Shown one piece after another: positions 49,152-56,881 of a stretch of 64,000 nt of DNA. Source of the stretch: Burkholderiaceae bacterium (GTDB taxonomy: Bacteria; Pseudomonadota; Gammaproteobacteria; Burkholderiales; Burkholderiaceae_E); the NCBI GenBank assembly GCA_027493945.1, contig JAOSJU010000001.1, positions 2,170,001 through 2,234,000 of the forward strand. Direction: 5' to 3'. Made by a program: the position numbers and the translations under genes. Position 1 is the first letter of the stretch. Each line of letters opens with the position of its first letter. The notes beneath the pieces are model-generated. The model saw only the letters and a list, made by a program, of their open reading frames with translations, was not told the DNA's origin and did not search any database.

Positions 49152-49983
49152 CTATTTCCTCGCGACGATTTGTCCGAGAACGATCCGCCCCTCCTGAAGG
49201 TTCCGCCCCTGGTTTTGCGCCATCGCTTGAAAATCGGCTCCCATCAGCACGTGGAATCCAAGGGGTGGAAAGCCCTCTTTCCGGATCTTCTCGACCAAGG
49301 TTACGAACCACGCGCGCGCCGCCTCCGTTGTGTCCGACCAGTCCGAGACTGTGAGTCCCGCGTCCTCGAGAAGCCTGCGCAACTCACCCGGCTGCACGAG
49401 GAAACTCGTATCCGGCGTGCGCGCCCACGGCACGGGGGAAGAGTACCGGGCCAGACGGACCGGCCAGTACGTCGTACACGGCCAGCGTGCCGCCGGGCTT
49501 CAGAACCCGGTGCATCTCCTTGTACAGCCGGGGTTTATCCGGAATGTTCATTGCCGCGTGCTCCGTCCAGACGACATCGAACTCTCCGTCGGCAAACGGA
49601 AGGGCGGTTGCGTCACCCCGGCGATAGTCAACCAGATCCGTGAGACCGACCTTGGCGGAGAGCATTGCCGCGGCGCGGCAGTACTCGTCCGTGAGGTCGA
49701 TGCCGGTGACACGGCAACCGAATTCCTTTGCAAGACAGCGCGAAGTCCCGCCAACTCCGCTACCGACATCGAGAACGCGCTTGCTTGCATCGAGTCCGGC
49801 GGCCCGGGCAAGCTCGAGCGTTGCTGCCCGACCGCGGATGTGAAACTCGTCGATGGGCGCCAGGTCCTCCAGCGTGAGGCGGCTCGAGTCTTTCCCTGCT
49901 TTTTCCAGGGCCGCCAGAATGACACCTCCAATTTCCGGGCGGGAGTAGTGCGCCTGGATTGCATCGTTTACTCGATTCGGCAT
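49152..49983 (-). CDS. Class I SAM-dependent methyltransferase (one frameshift)
   Basis: About 276 residues. From the ATG at 49983 (GGTGGA upstream): EDLAPIDEFHIRGRAATLEL, motif I VLDVGSGVGGTSRCLAKEFG, DLTDEYCRAA, DYRRGDATALPFADGEFD and MHRVLKPGGTLAVYDVLAG. The frame breaks near 49437, where the coding strand has TTCCCCCGTG for TTCCCCGTG. Removing one C gives FPVPWARTPDTSFLVQPGEL and the rest to 49152. It resembles sarcosine/dimethylglycine-type methyltransferases; substrate not settled. Confidence 0.85.
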
Positions 49984-50075
49984 GAATCCACCCTTGTACG
50001 TGTCGACGCTGCCTGACGCCCGAATCACATCCCGGCGAGCCGCCGGCTGTTGCGCCGCCAATGAATTCGGCAACG

Positions 50076-50770
50076 AGGAGCGTTCGCGTGCGCTTCTCCA
50101 GATTCACAGTCGCTTGCGTCACCTGTTGAAAAAAGTCTTCCCACTCGAGCTCGGTCCACCACTCGGCCTCGAGTCCGTCGCAGGTCTCACCGTAGGCTGG
50201 ACACATGAAGCAACCGTCGCCGCGCGCGAGCGCATCGTCCTCCACCGGCGGATAACGGACCGGCAGGTCCGCGGCGCCCTCGCGCGCGGCCGCCTCTGCC
50301 TCGCTCATCGGCCGATCCGGCAACTCGCGTATGCCGCACCGGCGAAGCCGCTCCGCACTCTCCGGGAACAGGACGGAGCTCTCCGCGTCGATATGACGCC
50401 AGAGCGCGTGCGAGTAGCGGATTGCCAGGGCCCGAAGCCGAACACGATCGTCATCGGACTGCGGCCCCCGTTCGAGAAACGGCGTCATCTCGCGCAGCCA
50501 CTCCTCCATCTGCGCGTGCTGGTGCGCGAGGGCGTGCACCGGTCCGCGGTCGCGCGGTAGCTCCGCCTCCGTCACGAGCGCATCGAAGAGCACTCGCTCC
50601 TCGCGATCGTGATGGAAGTGGCCGGCGAACTCGGTGAAGAACGCGGCGAACCTTCTGCCGTCATCCGGAGCGGCAGTCCCGTCGAGGAGTCCGTCGACGT
50701 ACGTGCGAAAGGCTCCGAGCGCCTGATCGATCAGCACGTGTTCGTCCTGGAGCGTGTCGATCAGCTTCAT
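50076..50770 (-). CDS. Hemerythrin domain protein, 3' end unclear
   Basis: A diiron/O2-binding four-helix protein. Ligand motifs are seen in LQDEHVLIDQAL, FAGHFHHDREERVLF, ALAHQHAQMEEWL and YSHALWRHIDAESSVLFPES. A Cys-containing tail follows (DGCFMCPAYGETCDGLEAEW). The open frame continues to 49760, but beyond about 50076 it runs antiphase over the methyltransferase gene and looks spurious. The true stop has probably been lost by an indel or deletion. Confidence 0.75.
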
Positions 50771-50838
50771 CGTCGATTCATCGTGGCGTACGGCTCCGAT
50801 CCTCCGGGCGCGCGTGACTACGGAAGGCGGCCCGTGGC

Positions 50839-50909
50839 GCCTGACCGTTTGAGTTCAGCGGCAGACAAAAGCACAGCTCCCGGCTGTCCGCCGCAACGAT
50901 GGGTCGGAC
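50839..50909 (-). other. Degenerate attC site
   Basis: GTTTGAGTTCAGCGGC and GTCCGCCGCAACGATGGGTC match the inner arms of the good attC sites to the right, but the outer boxes are changed (GCCTGACC and GGGTCGGAC). It ends just before the hydrolase stop at 50915. Confidence 0.6.
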
Positions 50910-50914
50910 ATCTG

Positions 50915-51565
50915 CTACTTCGCCAGAATCCAGGATGCAGTTTGCTGTACAACGTCTCGCTCGATGCCGTTGAAGCCATGATATGCAAATGCGTCACAGG
51001 GATCGCCGGTGTTCTCGCCGCCCTTGAAGGAGAGCAACTGACTTCTGGGCGCGCTTCGAAGCCTGGCCATGAGCGTGGGCACTTCCGCATAAGGGCAGTG
51101 CGTGCACCCATCCTGTTCGTGATGGACGACCAGCACGGGTACACGAATCTTCTGTAGCGGCATCGCAGTTACGGGACGACTCTTGTCGTCAACAAGGATG
51201 GTCGCGCTCAGCACGATCCCGTCCGGACCATCAGGGCCGTTCAACTCGGTGGCTAGGAAGCCTACCGACTGAGTACCACGGCTCGTACCTATGAGCCACA
51301 CAGGCACTTTGAATTTCTCTCTCAACCAACCGATGACCGCTTTCGCATCGGCGGCATGTTCAGCTCTTTGTCGAAAACCATTGAGGAACGGATGCGCCTG
51401 CCGGTCAGACGGGGCGTCGGCAACAGCAACCAGCAGACCTTGATCTGCGAAAAGCTGGCGTGTTCGCACGAGGAAGTTGCCTTTGCCCCATTTCATGGTG
51501 CCGTTCGGAAACACCTGTGACCTGCTCCCCTTTTTAGTATTCTCGAGGAGCGCTGAGATGGCCAT
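50915..51565 (-). CDS. Alpha/beta hydrolase, cassette-borne, shortened N-terminus
   Basis: About 216 residues from ATG 51565. The nucleophile elbow is WLIGTSRGTQSVGF, the acid/His region includes VLVVHHEQDGCTHCPYAE and AYHGFNGIE, and GKGNFLVRTRQLFADQGLLV and AVADAPSDRQ are family motifs. Homologues have an N-terminal strand (an AGG-rich segment) before GKGNF. Here the first 29 residues (AISALLENTKKG...) do not resemble it, so the cassette boundary at 51570 probably cut the gene. A leader peptide could be lost too. Confidence 0.78.
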   Translation of the reverse strand: MAISALLENTKKGSRSQVFPNGTMKWGKGNFLVRTRQLFADQGLLVAVADAPSDRQAHPFLNGFRQRAEHAADAKAVIGWLREKFKVPVWLIGTSRGTQSVGFLATELNGPDGPDGIVLSATILVDDKSRPVTAMPLQKIRVPVLVVHHEQDGCTHCPYAEVPTLMARLRSAPRSQLLSFKGGENTGDPCDAFAYHGFNGIERDVVQQTASWILAK

Positions 51566-51569
51566 TGGT

Positions 51570-51638
51570 GCCTAACGTTCGAACTAAGCGGCAGACGCCG
51601 GCTTGCCGGTGGCTGTCCGCTTGGGCGATGGGTTGGCC
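51570..51638 (-). other. attC site 1
   Basis: GCCTAACGTTCGAACTAAGC opens the site; GTCCGCTTGGGCGATGGGTT closes it. The inner arms GCGGCAGACGCCGGC/GCCGGTGGCTGTCCGC pair. The 3' box GTTGGCC departs by one base from GTTRRRY. The BrnA antitoxin stop lies inside. Confidence 0.82.
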
Positions 51639-51914
51639 GCATTCGCCCTGTAGGGAGCCAGTTCCTCGCGCAATACATCCCTGAGGGCTCCCACCGTCAG
51701 CGGCCGCTCGTCAGCTGGCTTTCGTTTGGACGATTCGATTGCAGCACGAAGCGCCGAGTTGATCATCGTCTGGTATCCCGTGCCTTGTGCCTCTGCCCTG
51801 GCACGGAAGTACTCGATGACATCGTCGTCGAGCATGATGGTGATCCTCGTCTTGCCCTTCGAAGCGGGCACGGGACCCCGCTTCCCCCTTCGAGAAGTCG
51901 TATTCCTTACGCAT
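51584..51914 (-). CDS. brnA: BrnA-type antitoxin (one frameshift)
   Basis: DNA-binding antitoxin of a BrnTA module, about 109 residues. N-terminal MRKEYDFSKG starts at 51914, overlapping the toxin stop by 8 bases. The rest (PASKGKTRITIMLDDDVIEY, FRARAEAQGTGYQTMINSAL) is the CopG-like fold in the next frame. The shift is at a G-run near 51885, where the coding strand has five Gs for four (KGKRGPVPASKG). The cognate toxin is intact, so loss of the antitoxin would be lethal; a sequence error is likely. Confidence 0.85.
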
Positions 51915-52188
51915 GGTATTGCTCCGCTTCACTTCTGCTGCACTTGCGCGCGGAGATCAACCGAATGCGGTTGCCGCGTGTCGTACGGACTATGACAAGG
52001 ATCCGGCCGAGAGCGTCCATGCCGAGCGTCACGTATCGTGCCTCCCCTTCCGAGTCGGGGTCCTCGATGGTGACCGAGAAGGGATCATGAAGTGCTTGTT
52101 CGGCGTGTGCGAAATCGACCCTGCGCTTGGCCAGGTTTGCCCGGGCGTTGACCGGATCGAGCTCGATCTCCACGGGGCCATTATGCAT
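51907..52188 (-). CDS. brnT: BrnT-type toxin
   Basis: A 93-residue DUF497 ribonuclease toxin: EIELDPVNARANLAKRRVDF, GEARYVTLGMDALGRILVIV and RTTRGNRIRLISARKCSRSE fit the BrnT family, whose RelE-like fold blocks translation. The usual BrnT opening (F-x-WDP-x-KA) is here ELDPVNARAN. It is upstream of and overlaps its antitoxin gene. It carries its own promoter region before attC 2. Confidence 0.88.
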   Translation of the reverse strand: MHNGPVEIELDPVNARANLAKRRVDFAHAEQALHDPFSVTIEDPDSEGEARYVTLGMDALGRILVIVRTTRGNRIRLISARKCSRSEAEQYHA

Positions 52189-52238
52189 ATGCCATGCATA
52201 TAGTCAAGGCCGGCGCAGTGCGGTGAGAGTGCCGAGGC

Positions 52239-52316
52239 GGCTAACATCGGACATGAGCAGCGGACAGCGGGCGGCGAAGCCGACCGTTGGCCGCCCGCTC
52301 AATGGACCGGTTAGGC
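52239..52316 (-). other. attC site 2
   Basis: GGCTAACATCGGACATGAGC opens and CAATGGACCGGTTAGGC closes; 78 bp. Inner arms AGCGGACAGCGGGC and GCCCGCTC-type segments pair. The downstream cassette's stop (52311) falls in the closing box. Confidence 0.85.
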
Positions 52317-52832
52317 CACAACGCTCGTACGGAAGTGACCTTCTCCCTTGATACGCGCATACGCTTCGTTTAACGACTTTCGCACGCCAGGGCCGAGGTA
52401 TAGCGGGTTGAGGATGATGCCATCACACACGTACTGGCTCTTGTACTCAACGACGCCAACCTCGAAACTCACGGCATTTGCCCCGACGACTTCGTGCAGT
52501 GGGTTCGTCAGGGCCTTGATTGCATATGCGTTTTCGACTGCTTCGTCCAGGAGCAATGCGTACCGCGTCGTATGACGGAGATGGAACCACCTTCCGACTC
52601 GCAAGCTGCGTATGGCAGACTCGACCTCGCTCGAAAGCAACTCGCCCCGATCTTTCACCATGCCAATCGCGCAATCCAGAGCCTTCGCGTTGATCGCCGC
52701 GTAGCTCCGAGCATCGGCAAGGTCGTTGATCACGTCTTTGGTGCGTCTACTTCCCGCCATGCTGCAAACCTCCAGCAGGACGGCCTTATAGCCGTCGATG
52801 AAGCACATGGCATCGGAACGTGGGAGAAGCAC
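52311..52832 (-). CDS. Cassette protein of unknown function
   Basis: A 173-residue soluble, mainly helical protein with no family I recognise. Visible features: VINDLADARSYAAINAKALD, VGRWFHLRHTTRYALLLDEA and GVVEYKSQYVCDGIILNPLY. Later in-frame starts (ATG 52808, 52760) are possible. It is alone in its cassette and its stop lies in attC 2. Confidence 0.65.
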   Translation of the reverse strand: MLLPRSDAMCFIDGYKAVLLEVCSMAGSRRTKDVINDLADARSYAAINAKALDCAIGMVKDRGELLSSEVESAIRSLRVGRWFHLRHTTRYALLLDEAVENAYAIKALTNPLHEVVGANAVSFEVGVVEYKSQYVCDGIILNPLYLGPGVRKSLNEAYARIKGEGHFRTSVVA

Positions 52833-52843
52833 TGTGTTCTGCG

Positions 52844-52901
52844 CCCCAACGTCGGAGTTCAGCGGCCGCTGAAGGCGGCCCGCTGCAATGACCTGTTATG
52901 C
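52844..52901 (-). other. attC site 3
   Basis: CCCCAACGTCGGAGTTCAGC opens and GCAATGACCTGTTATGC closes; 58 bp. GGCCGC/GCGGCC-type inner arms pair. The antitoxin stop at 52896 lies in the closing box. Confidence 0.85.
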
Positions 52902-53156
52902 CGCGTTCGCAAGTTCGACGTTCCACCCGGGGAACACCAACACGCCGGGATGACACTTCAACGCGCGTGCAAGCACCTTTGCACGCTCGACGCCAAGCCG
53001 AACGCGATCGTTCTCGATTGCCGAGATCGTCGACTGCGGGATACCCGTCAGCCCGGCAAGATCGTTCTGACTGAGTTCTTGAAGCTCCCTCAGGACGCGA
53101 ACCGACTCTCCTACGGAGACCTCAACGCGTTTCTTCGCGGGGTGGAACTCCTTCAT
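52896..53156 (-). CDS. HigA-like XRE-family antitoxin
   Basis: An 86-residue helix-turn-helix antitoxin: GESVRVLRELQELSQNDLAG, LTGIPQSTISAIENDRVRLG and ERAKVLARALKCHPGVLVFP form a Cro/C1 fold. It starts at the base next to the toxin stop. It should repress its own promoter and bind the toxin. Confidence 0.88.
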   Translation of the reverse strand: MKEFHPAKKRVEVSVGESVRVLRELQELSQNDLAGLTGIPQSTISAIENDRVRLGVERAKVLARALKCHPGVLVFPGWNVELANAA

Positions 53157-53438
53157 TTACGCTCTCCGGTAGTCATGGGCCGTTACCGCTACCACCAGAA
53201 CCTGGATCTCGGCAGCCTCAACGCGATAGATGACGCGCCACTGGATGCCGAGTCGCGAGGAGCGGTGCCCGGCCCATTGCCCTGACAACGCCTCGTCATG
53301 GAAGCCCTTGATCAGACGCAGCCCACGCTGCCCCGACATAGCCACGATGTCCTTCCACTTCTCGTAGCGAACCAGGACCTCGCGTGGGGCGTCGCGGAGC
53401 TGGCGATCGACGCGACGGTGCTCGAGAACCTGCCGCAT
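53157..53438 (-). CDS. RelE/HigB-type toxin
   Basis: A 93-residue RelE-superfamily ribonuclease: QLRDAPREVLVRYEKWKDIV, LRLIKGFHDEALSGQWAGHR and SSRLGIQWRVIYRVEAAEIQ carry the basic/aromatic residues of ribosome-dependent mRNA interferases. Toxin-first order, as in HigBA. An IR-like AGCATATGATGCCTATACTT lies just upstream and may be the promoter/operator. Confidence 0.87.
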   Translation of the reverse strand: MRQVLEHRRVDRQLRDAPREVLVRYEKWKDIVAMSGQRGLRLIKGFHDEALSGQWAGHRSSRLGIQWRVIYRVEAAEIQVLVVAVTAHDYRRA

Positions 53439-53487
53439 AGCATATGATGCCTATACTTTTCTTAGTATGTCAAGGCATGGCTACGCG

Positions 53488-53559
53488 GTATAACGTTCGA
53501 CATGAGCGGCAGGAAACCGGCGTAGCCGGTTGACTGTCCGCTCCATGGGCCGGTTAGCC
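53488..53559 (-). other. attC site 4
   Basis: GTATAACGTTCGACATGAGC opens and CTCCATGGGCCGGTTAGCC closes; 72 bp. Inner arms GGCAGGAAACCGGC and GCCGGTTGACTGTCC pair in part. HicB ends within the closing box. Confidence 0.83.
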
Positions 53560-53892
53560 ATCAGCTCGCACCGCCTGCTCGAGTGCTTCGGTAGCCCACT
53601 GATTCAAGCTCTTGCCCATTGCCTGAGCCTTTATCAACGCCCGACTGTGCACCTCGGGCGGCACGCGCAGGAGCAACTTTCCTGAGGCCGGTTTCTCGGG
53701 GGAGATACCTTGTTCTTCGCAGTCTGCAAGATAGTCCTTGATCGCCGCCGCGAACTCGCGCCGCAGTTCGGCGACGGTCTTTCCGTGAAAGCTGATGATG
53801 CTGCGAAGCCCGAGCACCCGGCCGATAAAGATGTCGTCGCGCTCGTCGTATTCGACCCGAGCGGTGTAGCCTCGAAAGGTCATCGTGTTCAT
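53554..53892 (-). CDS. hicB: HicB antitoxin
   Basis: A 112-residue two-domain antitoxin. The N-terminal partial RNase H-like fold (FRGYTARVEYDERDDIFIGR, IISFHGKTVAELRREFAAAI) binds HicA. The C-terminal ribbon-helix-helix (LLLRVPPEVHSRALIKAQAM, GKSLNQWATEALEQAV) binds DNA. Its ATG overlaps the HicA stop by 4 bases. Confidence 0.92.
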   Translation of the reverse strand: MNTMTFRGYTARVEYDERDDIFIGRVLGLRSIISFHGKTVAELRREFAAAIKDYLADCEEQGISPEKPASGKLLLRVPPEVHSRALIKAQAMGKSLNQWATEALEQAVRADG

Positions 53893-54143
53893 GGTTCGAC
53901 TCCTGCGTGCTCGAGAAGCTCGCGCGCTTCTTCAACCTGGTAGCGCTTGGCCTCCTTGCCCGGGTGGGGACGATGGCAGCGCCATTCGTGACCGTCGAGC
54001 ACCAGCTTGACCCTGGACCCTTCCCGCTCCTGGATACTGCCGCCGAGCGCCTTGATCAGCGACTCAATGTCTGAAAAGAGGATCGACGGCAAGGTTGGTC
54101 GCACGAAGATGGCGACCAGCGTCTTCTTGTGCTTGGAGTTCAC
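53889..54143 (-). CDS. hicA: HicA mRNA interferase toxin
   Basis: An 84-residue double-stranded-RNA-binding-fold toxin: FSDIESLIKALGGSIQEREG, SRVKLVLDGHEWRCHRPHPG and VEEARELLEHAGVEP. The catalytic His of HicA lies in the HRPHPG stretch. It is longer at the N-terminus than minimal HicA. Upstream it is flanked by attC 5, so the pair is one cassette. Confidence 0.9.
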   Translation of the reverse strand: MNSKHKKTLVAIFVRPTLPSILFSDIESLIKALGGSIQEREGSRVKLVLDGHEWRCHRPHPGKEAKRYQVEEARELLEHAGVEP

Positions 54144-54210
54144 GCGGCAATGCTATCACAATGTGCTAGTACTCTCAACCGCGCTGACGCGACGACCGCG
54201 CTTCGCTGAT

Positions 54211-54270
54211 GGCTAACGTCCGAATCAAGCCGCGCCGCGAAGCGGCGTCGGCCTGAATGAATCGTTAGGC
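54211..54270 (-). other. attC site 5
   Basis: GGCTAACGTCCGAATCAAGC opens, GGCCTGAATGAATCGTTAGG closes; 60 bp. The inner CGCGCCGCGAAGCGGCGTCG is nearly the same as in classic resistance-cassette attC sites, whose known orientation shows that cassettes here read on the minus strand. Confidence 0.92.
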
Positions 54271-54558
54271 CGCGGCCAGTTTGAGCTTGCCGACTCGCTT
54301 CAGATCGACCTGCTGCCTCGCCGCCCAAAGGTCGTGAGCGTCCTGCATGGCCAGCCAACTCTCGGGAGATCGACCAATGGCCTTGGAAAGTCGGAGAGCC
54401 ATCTCCGGGGTGACTCGACTGGCACCCTTGAGGATTCGGCTGAGAGTAGAAGCTGCGACATCCAGCTTTTCCGCAAGCTCGCGACCGCTGACGCCGTTGG
54501 GCTCGAGGTAGACCTCGGTGATGAACTCGCCGGGGTGGGGAGGGTTATGCATGGTCAC
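54265..54558 (-). CDS. higA: HigA antitoxin
   Basis: A 97-residue XRE-family antitoxin of the VapI/HigA type: HNPPHPGEFITEVYLEPNGV, GRELAEKLDVAASTLSRILK and LRLSKAIGRSPESWLAMQDA. It starts at GTG 54558 overlapping the toxin stop (GTGA), or ATG 54552. The stop is in attC 5. Confidence 0.92.
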   Translation of the reverse strand: MTMHNPPHPGEFITEVYLEPNGVSGRELAEKLDVAASTLSRILKGASRVTPEMALRLSKAIGRSPESWLAMQDAHDLWAARQQVDLKRVGKLKLAAA

Positions 54559-54836
54559 TGGTGATAGTCCTCGTAGTCCGGGACGTACGCGTTCCCATCC
54601 CGGAACTCGAACGTCAGTCGCCAGTTGCCGCTAACCGAGATTGCCCACCGCCCGCGCATTTCGCCTTTGAGAGGATGCAACCGGAATCCCGGGACATCCA
54701 TGTCCTAGATGCTTTGGGATGTGTCCAACGCGGCAAGTTGCATCCGGAGCCGCTTGGCATGGCTGGCCTGAACGCCCGACGCACTGCCGGTCTCAAAGAA
54801 CCTGCGCAGGCCCTTGTGCCGAAACGACTTGATCAC
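54555..54836 (-). pseudogene. higB: HigB toxin with an internal stop codon
   Basis: From the GTG at 54836 the frame reads IKSFRHKGLRRFFETGSAS, AKRLRMQLAALDTSQSI, then a TAG at 54705-54707 (codon 44), then DMDVPGFRLHPLKGEMRGRW, SGNWRLTFEFRDGNAYVPDY and EDYHQ. Everything after the stop is in phase and conserved. So the only defect is one nonsense codon where homologues have a sense codon. The antitoxin is intact. A toxin-killing mutation of this kind is tolerated, unlike antitoxin loss. Confidence 0.85.
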
Positions 54837-54874
54837 ATCACAAGTGTAGCATGTTGCGCATCACGCAACAAGCG

Positions 54875-54971
54875 GTCTAACGTTAGAACTCAGCGGCACT
54901 TGACGCGGCCGGGCGACCGCGGTAGCGGGCGCGGGGACGGGTCAAGCGTCCGTTGCAACGAAAGGTTAGCC
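54875..54971 (-). other. attC site 6
   Basis: GTCTAACGTTAGAACTCAGC opens and GCAACGAAAGGTTAGCC closes; 97 bp, with a long inner part rich in GACGCGGCCGGGCGACCGCG. A cassette frame ends with TAA inside the closing box. Confidence 0.85.
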
Positions 54972-55250
54972 GTCATTGTCGACGACCACTTCGTAGTCGT
55001 TGTCGGGCATCGCTTCACCCGTTATGCAGGTGAAGCAGCTACGCCCGACTTGCGCGGAACCGATGACCCAGATCGGTTCACCGCATTCGCAGACGGCCCC
55101 GGCCCGCTTCGCTTCGAGCAATTCCTGAAGCAGTTGAGCAAGTTCTCTGGTGTTGGCCCCAGGGGTTGGATTTCGCGTGAAGTCTCACGTACTTTGGTAT
55201 CGAGATCGTTGTGAAGCCGTGTGTTGAAGAGGTGGCCTCCGACGCGCGGG
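54966..55250 (-). CDS. Putative small Cys-rich cassette protein (frame uncertain)
   Basis: The minus strand before attC 6 reads RELAQLLQELLEAKRAGAV, CECGEPIWVIGSAQVG and RSCFTCITGEAMPDNDYEVV to a TAA in attC 6. CxC and CxxC pairs suggest a zinc ribbon. Upstream of about 55142 the same coding appears to continue in another frame (LFNTRLHNDLDTKVRETSRE), as if one base were lost. The start codon is not clear. Family unknown. Confidence 0.45.
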
Positions 55251-55268
55251 GTCCTGGACTGGCTGTCT

Positions 55269-55523
55269 TCATTCGAGTTGTGGAAGTTGATCTGCGGGCA
55301 GCAGAACGCGAAGTGACCGCGCTCGACCAGCAGTGCGTTCCACGAATCCTGCTGCCTCGAGATTGAGGATCATCTGGTGTACGGTCGGTGCCGACACAGA
55401 GAAGTATCGTTGAATATCCGCTTCTGCCGGCGCGCGACGATTGACCTTCGCGTAGTAGTAGATGAAGGCCAAGTACTGACCTTGACGCGCCGTAGGTTTC
55501 CGACCATGCCGCGGCATCTCCAT
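55269..55523 (-). CDS. LexA-like HTH DNA-binding protein
   Basis: An 84-residue protein equal to the DNA-binding domain of LexA without its protease domain: TARQGQYLAFIYYYAKVNRR, APAEADIQRYFSVSAPTVHQ, MILNLEAAGFVERTAGRARS, LRVLLPADQLPQLE. Small LexA-like repressors of this type are common in mobile DNA. Target unknown. Confidence 0.8.
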   Translation of the reverse strand: MEMPRHGRKPTARQGQYLAFIYYYAKVNRRAPAEADIQRYFSVSAPTVHQMILNLEAAGFVERTAGRARSLRVLLPADQLPQLE

Positions 55524-55526
55524 GAT

Positions 55527-55604
55527 GGCTAACGTTGGAGTTCACCCGCATGTGTCGGCTGGCTAAAGTCGCTGACACATGTCGGGTGCAACGACGGGTT
55601 GGGC
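55527..55604 (-). other. attC site 7
   Basis: GGCTAACGTTGGAGTTCACC opens and GGTGCAACGACGGGTTGGGC closes; 78 bp. CGCATGTGTCGGC and GCTGACACATGTCGGG form the inner stem. The closing half is identical to the half site at 44131. Confidence 0.88.
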
Positions 55605-55613
55605 ATCGCCCGC

Positions 55614-55925
55614 TCAGACGTCCGGCTCGTGATCGCGTGAGGCGTGCCAGAAGGCCAGCACCTCAAGGAACCGGCCTCTCGGTCGGTAGTAGACGAAATA
55701 CCGCGTCCGGTCGAGAAGAAAGCGACGAGTCTCGGGGTCACGCGAGTTGTCGACCCTGCTCCCAATGCCGGGATGCTCCACTAACAGCTTGAGTGCATCT
55801 CTGAGATCAGCCTCGACGGCACCAGGCGCCAAAGGCCGGTTTTCGCCCCGCCACTGAGCGGCCCGGTGAATCTCGCCGACCGCTCGCGGCTTGATGCGAA
55901 CGAGCAATGCCAAGGTCAGCGGCAC
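55614..55925 (-). CDS. ParE/RelE-family toxin
   Basis: A 103-residue toxin: RAVGEIHRAAQWRGENRPLA, ALKLLVEHPGIGSRVDN and RFLLDRTRYFVYYRPRGRFL, EVLAFWHASRDHEPDV are typical of ParE-like proteins (the H-x-S-R end in particular). It overlaps the antitoxin gene upstream by 10 bases. Target may be gyrase or mRNA; not decided. Confidence 0.87.
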   Translation of the reverse strand: MPLTLALLVRIKPRAVGEIHRAAQWRGENRPLAPGAVEADLRDALKLLVEHPGIGSRVDNSRDPETRRFLLDRTRYFVYYRPRGRFLEVLAFWHASRDHEPDV

Positions 55926-56131
55926 TTCTCAAGCTGCGCAAACAACTCTTCGGCAGAAATGCCCTCTTCGCGGTCAGCTTCGGCGATAGCCTCGTCGAGC
56001 TCGGCCCGCAGGTGCACCGGGAGACGCACAGCCGGTTCCGGCGCGTAAACCGCAACCACGCTGCCCTCAGGAAGAGAGGCGCCACTAAGGACAACCTTGC
56101 CATCCTTTACAGTGCCAGCCAGGAGCTTCAT
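55916..56131 (-). CDS. Antitoxin of the ParE-like toxin
   Basis: A 71-residue protein: MKLLAGTVKDGKVVLSGASL, PEGSVVAVYAPEPAVRLPV, then the helix ELDEAIAEADREEGISAEEL. The N-terminal beta hairpin plus a C-terminal acidic helix with a REEGIS motif is typical of antitoxins paired with ParE-like toxins. The toxin stop lies to the left; antitoxin-first order. Confidence 0.82.
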   Translation of the reverse strand: MKLLAGTVKDGKVVLSGASLPEGSVVAVYAPEPAVRLPVHLRAELDEAIAEADREEGISAEELFAQLEKCR

Positions 56132-56185
56132 ACGGCGATCGTACTCCAGTGCGAACGAGGACGGGAGACGACGGCCGCTTGCGAC

Positions 56186-56251
56186 GCCCAACGTCGCCGC
56201 TGAGCGGCGGCGCGTCGCAGGCGCGCTGTCCGCTCGGGCAATCTGTTATGC
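56186..56251 (-). other. attC site 8
   Basis: GCCCAACGTCGCCGCTGAGC opens and GGGCAATCTGTTATGC closes; 66 bp. Inner arms GGCGGCGCGTCGCAGGCGCG pair in part. It is very similar to attC 11 at 58206. Confidence 0.87.
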
Positions 56252-56521
56252 GGCAACGTCAAGCAATGCCTTGGGGTTCTTGTCCGCCACCATCAGCAGT
56301 GTCCTCGCGGGCCCCGATGGCGCGCGCCTTCCCTGCTCCCACTCCTGCAAGGTACGTACCGACACCCCGATCAACCTGGCGAACTCGGATTGCGACAGAC
56401 CGGTCTTCTCTCGGATCTTCGCTACCGCGGGAACGGTCGTGATACGCCCGACTTCGCCTCGCTTGATCTGTCGAATCCCTTCCAGGATTTCCGCACCGAT
56501 GTTGCGATCAGTCTTCGTCAT
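56246..56521 (-). CDS. HigA-type XRE antitoxin
   Basis: A 91-residue antitoxin with the late HTH of the HigA2/NadS type: AEILEGIRQIKRGEVGRITT, AKIREKTGLSQSEFARLIGV and SVRTLQEWEQGRRAPSGPAR. Toxin-first order; the two overlap by 14 bases. Stop in attC 8. Confidence 0.88.
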   Translation of the reverse strand: MTKTDRNIGAEILEGIRQIKRGEVGRITTVPAVAKIREKTGLSQSEFARLIGVSVRTLQEWEQGRRAPSGPARTLLMVADKNPKALLDVAA

Positions 56522-56828
56522 CGCCGAACTCCTGCCGGATCTTGCGTAGAACATGCGCCGGGATGCTCTCGGCCTCGTTCTTCGCATAGATGGTCAACAT
56601 CCAAATGACACCCTTGGCGGCTCGGGTGAAGTAAATCACCCGCACACCGCCGCGCTTGCCCCGTCCGGCGACGCCCCAGCGCAGCTTTCTTACGCCTCCC
56701 GACCCCGGGACGACCTCTCCGCACTCCGGGTCCTGCGCCAGATGAGCCTGAAGCGCTGCGTACTCCTCGTCAGACAAGTAGTCGTAAACCAGCCGGGTGA
56801 AGAGCGGCGTTTCGATGAACGAAAGCAT
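56508..56828 (-). CDS. RelE/HigB2-type toxin
   Basis: A 106-residue RelE-like toxin: FIETPLFTRLVYDYLSDEEY, LQAHLAQDPECGEVVPGSGG, VRKLRWGVAGRGKRGGVRVI and IWMLTIYAKNEAESIPAHVL carry the signature of HigB2/RelE-2 proteins. Ribosome-dependent mRNA cleavage is the family activity. Its promoter region lies before attC 9. Confidence 0.9.
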   Translation of the reverse strand: MLSFIETPLFTRLVYDYLSDEEYAALQAHLAQDPECGEVVPGSGGVRKLRWGVAGRGKRGGVRVIYFTRAAKGVIWMLTIYAKNEAESIPAHVLRKIRQEFGDDED

Positions 56829-56881
56829 TGCGGCGACTATACGTCATTGACGTACAAGCGGCAAGAGCGGTCGCCCTTGCC

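Noticed and set aside
47810..50122. A shared 16-mer (CAGTCGCTTGCGTCAC) at 47810 and 50107, each upstream of a methyltransferase gene
   Set aside because: One shared 16-mer in 64 kb is near chance expectation, and the two sites lie at different distances from the starts.
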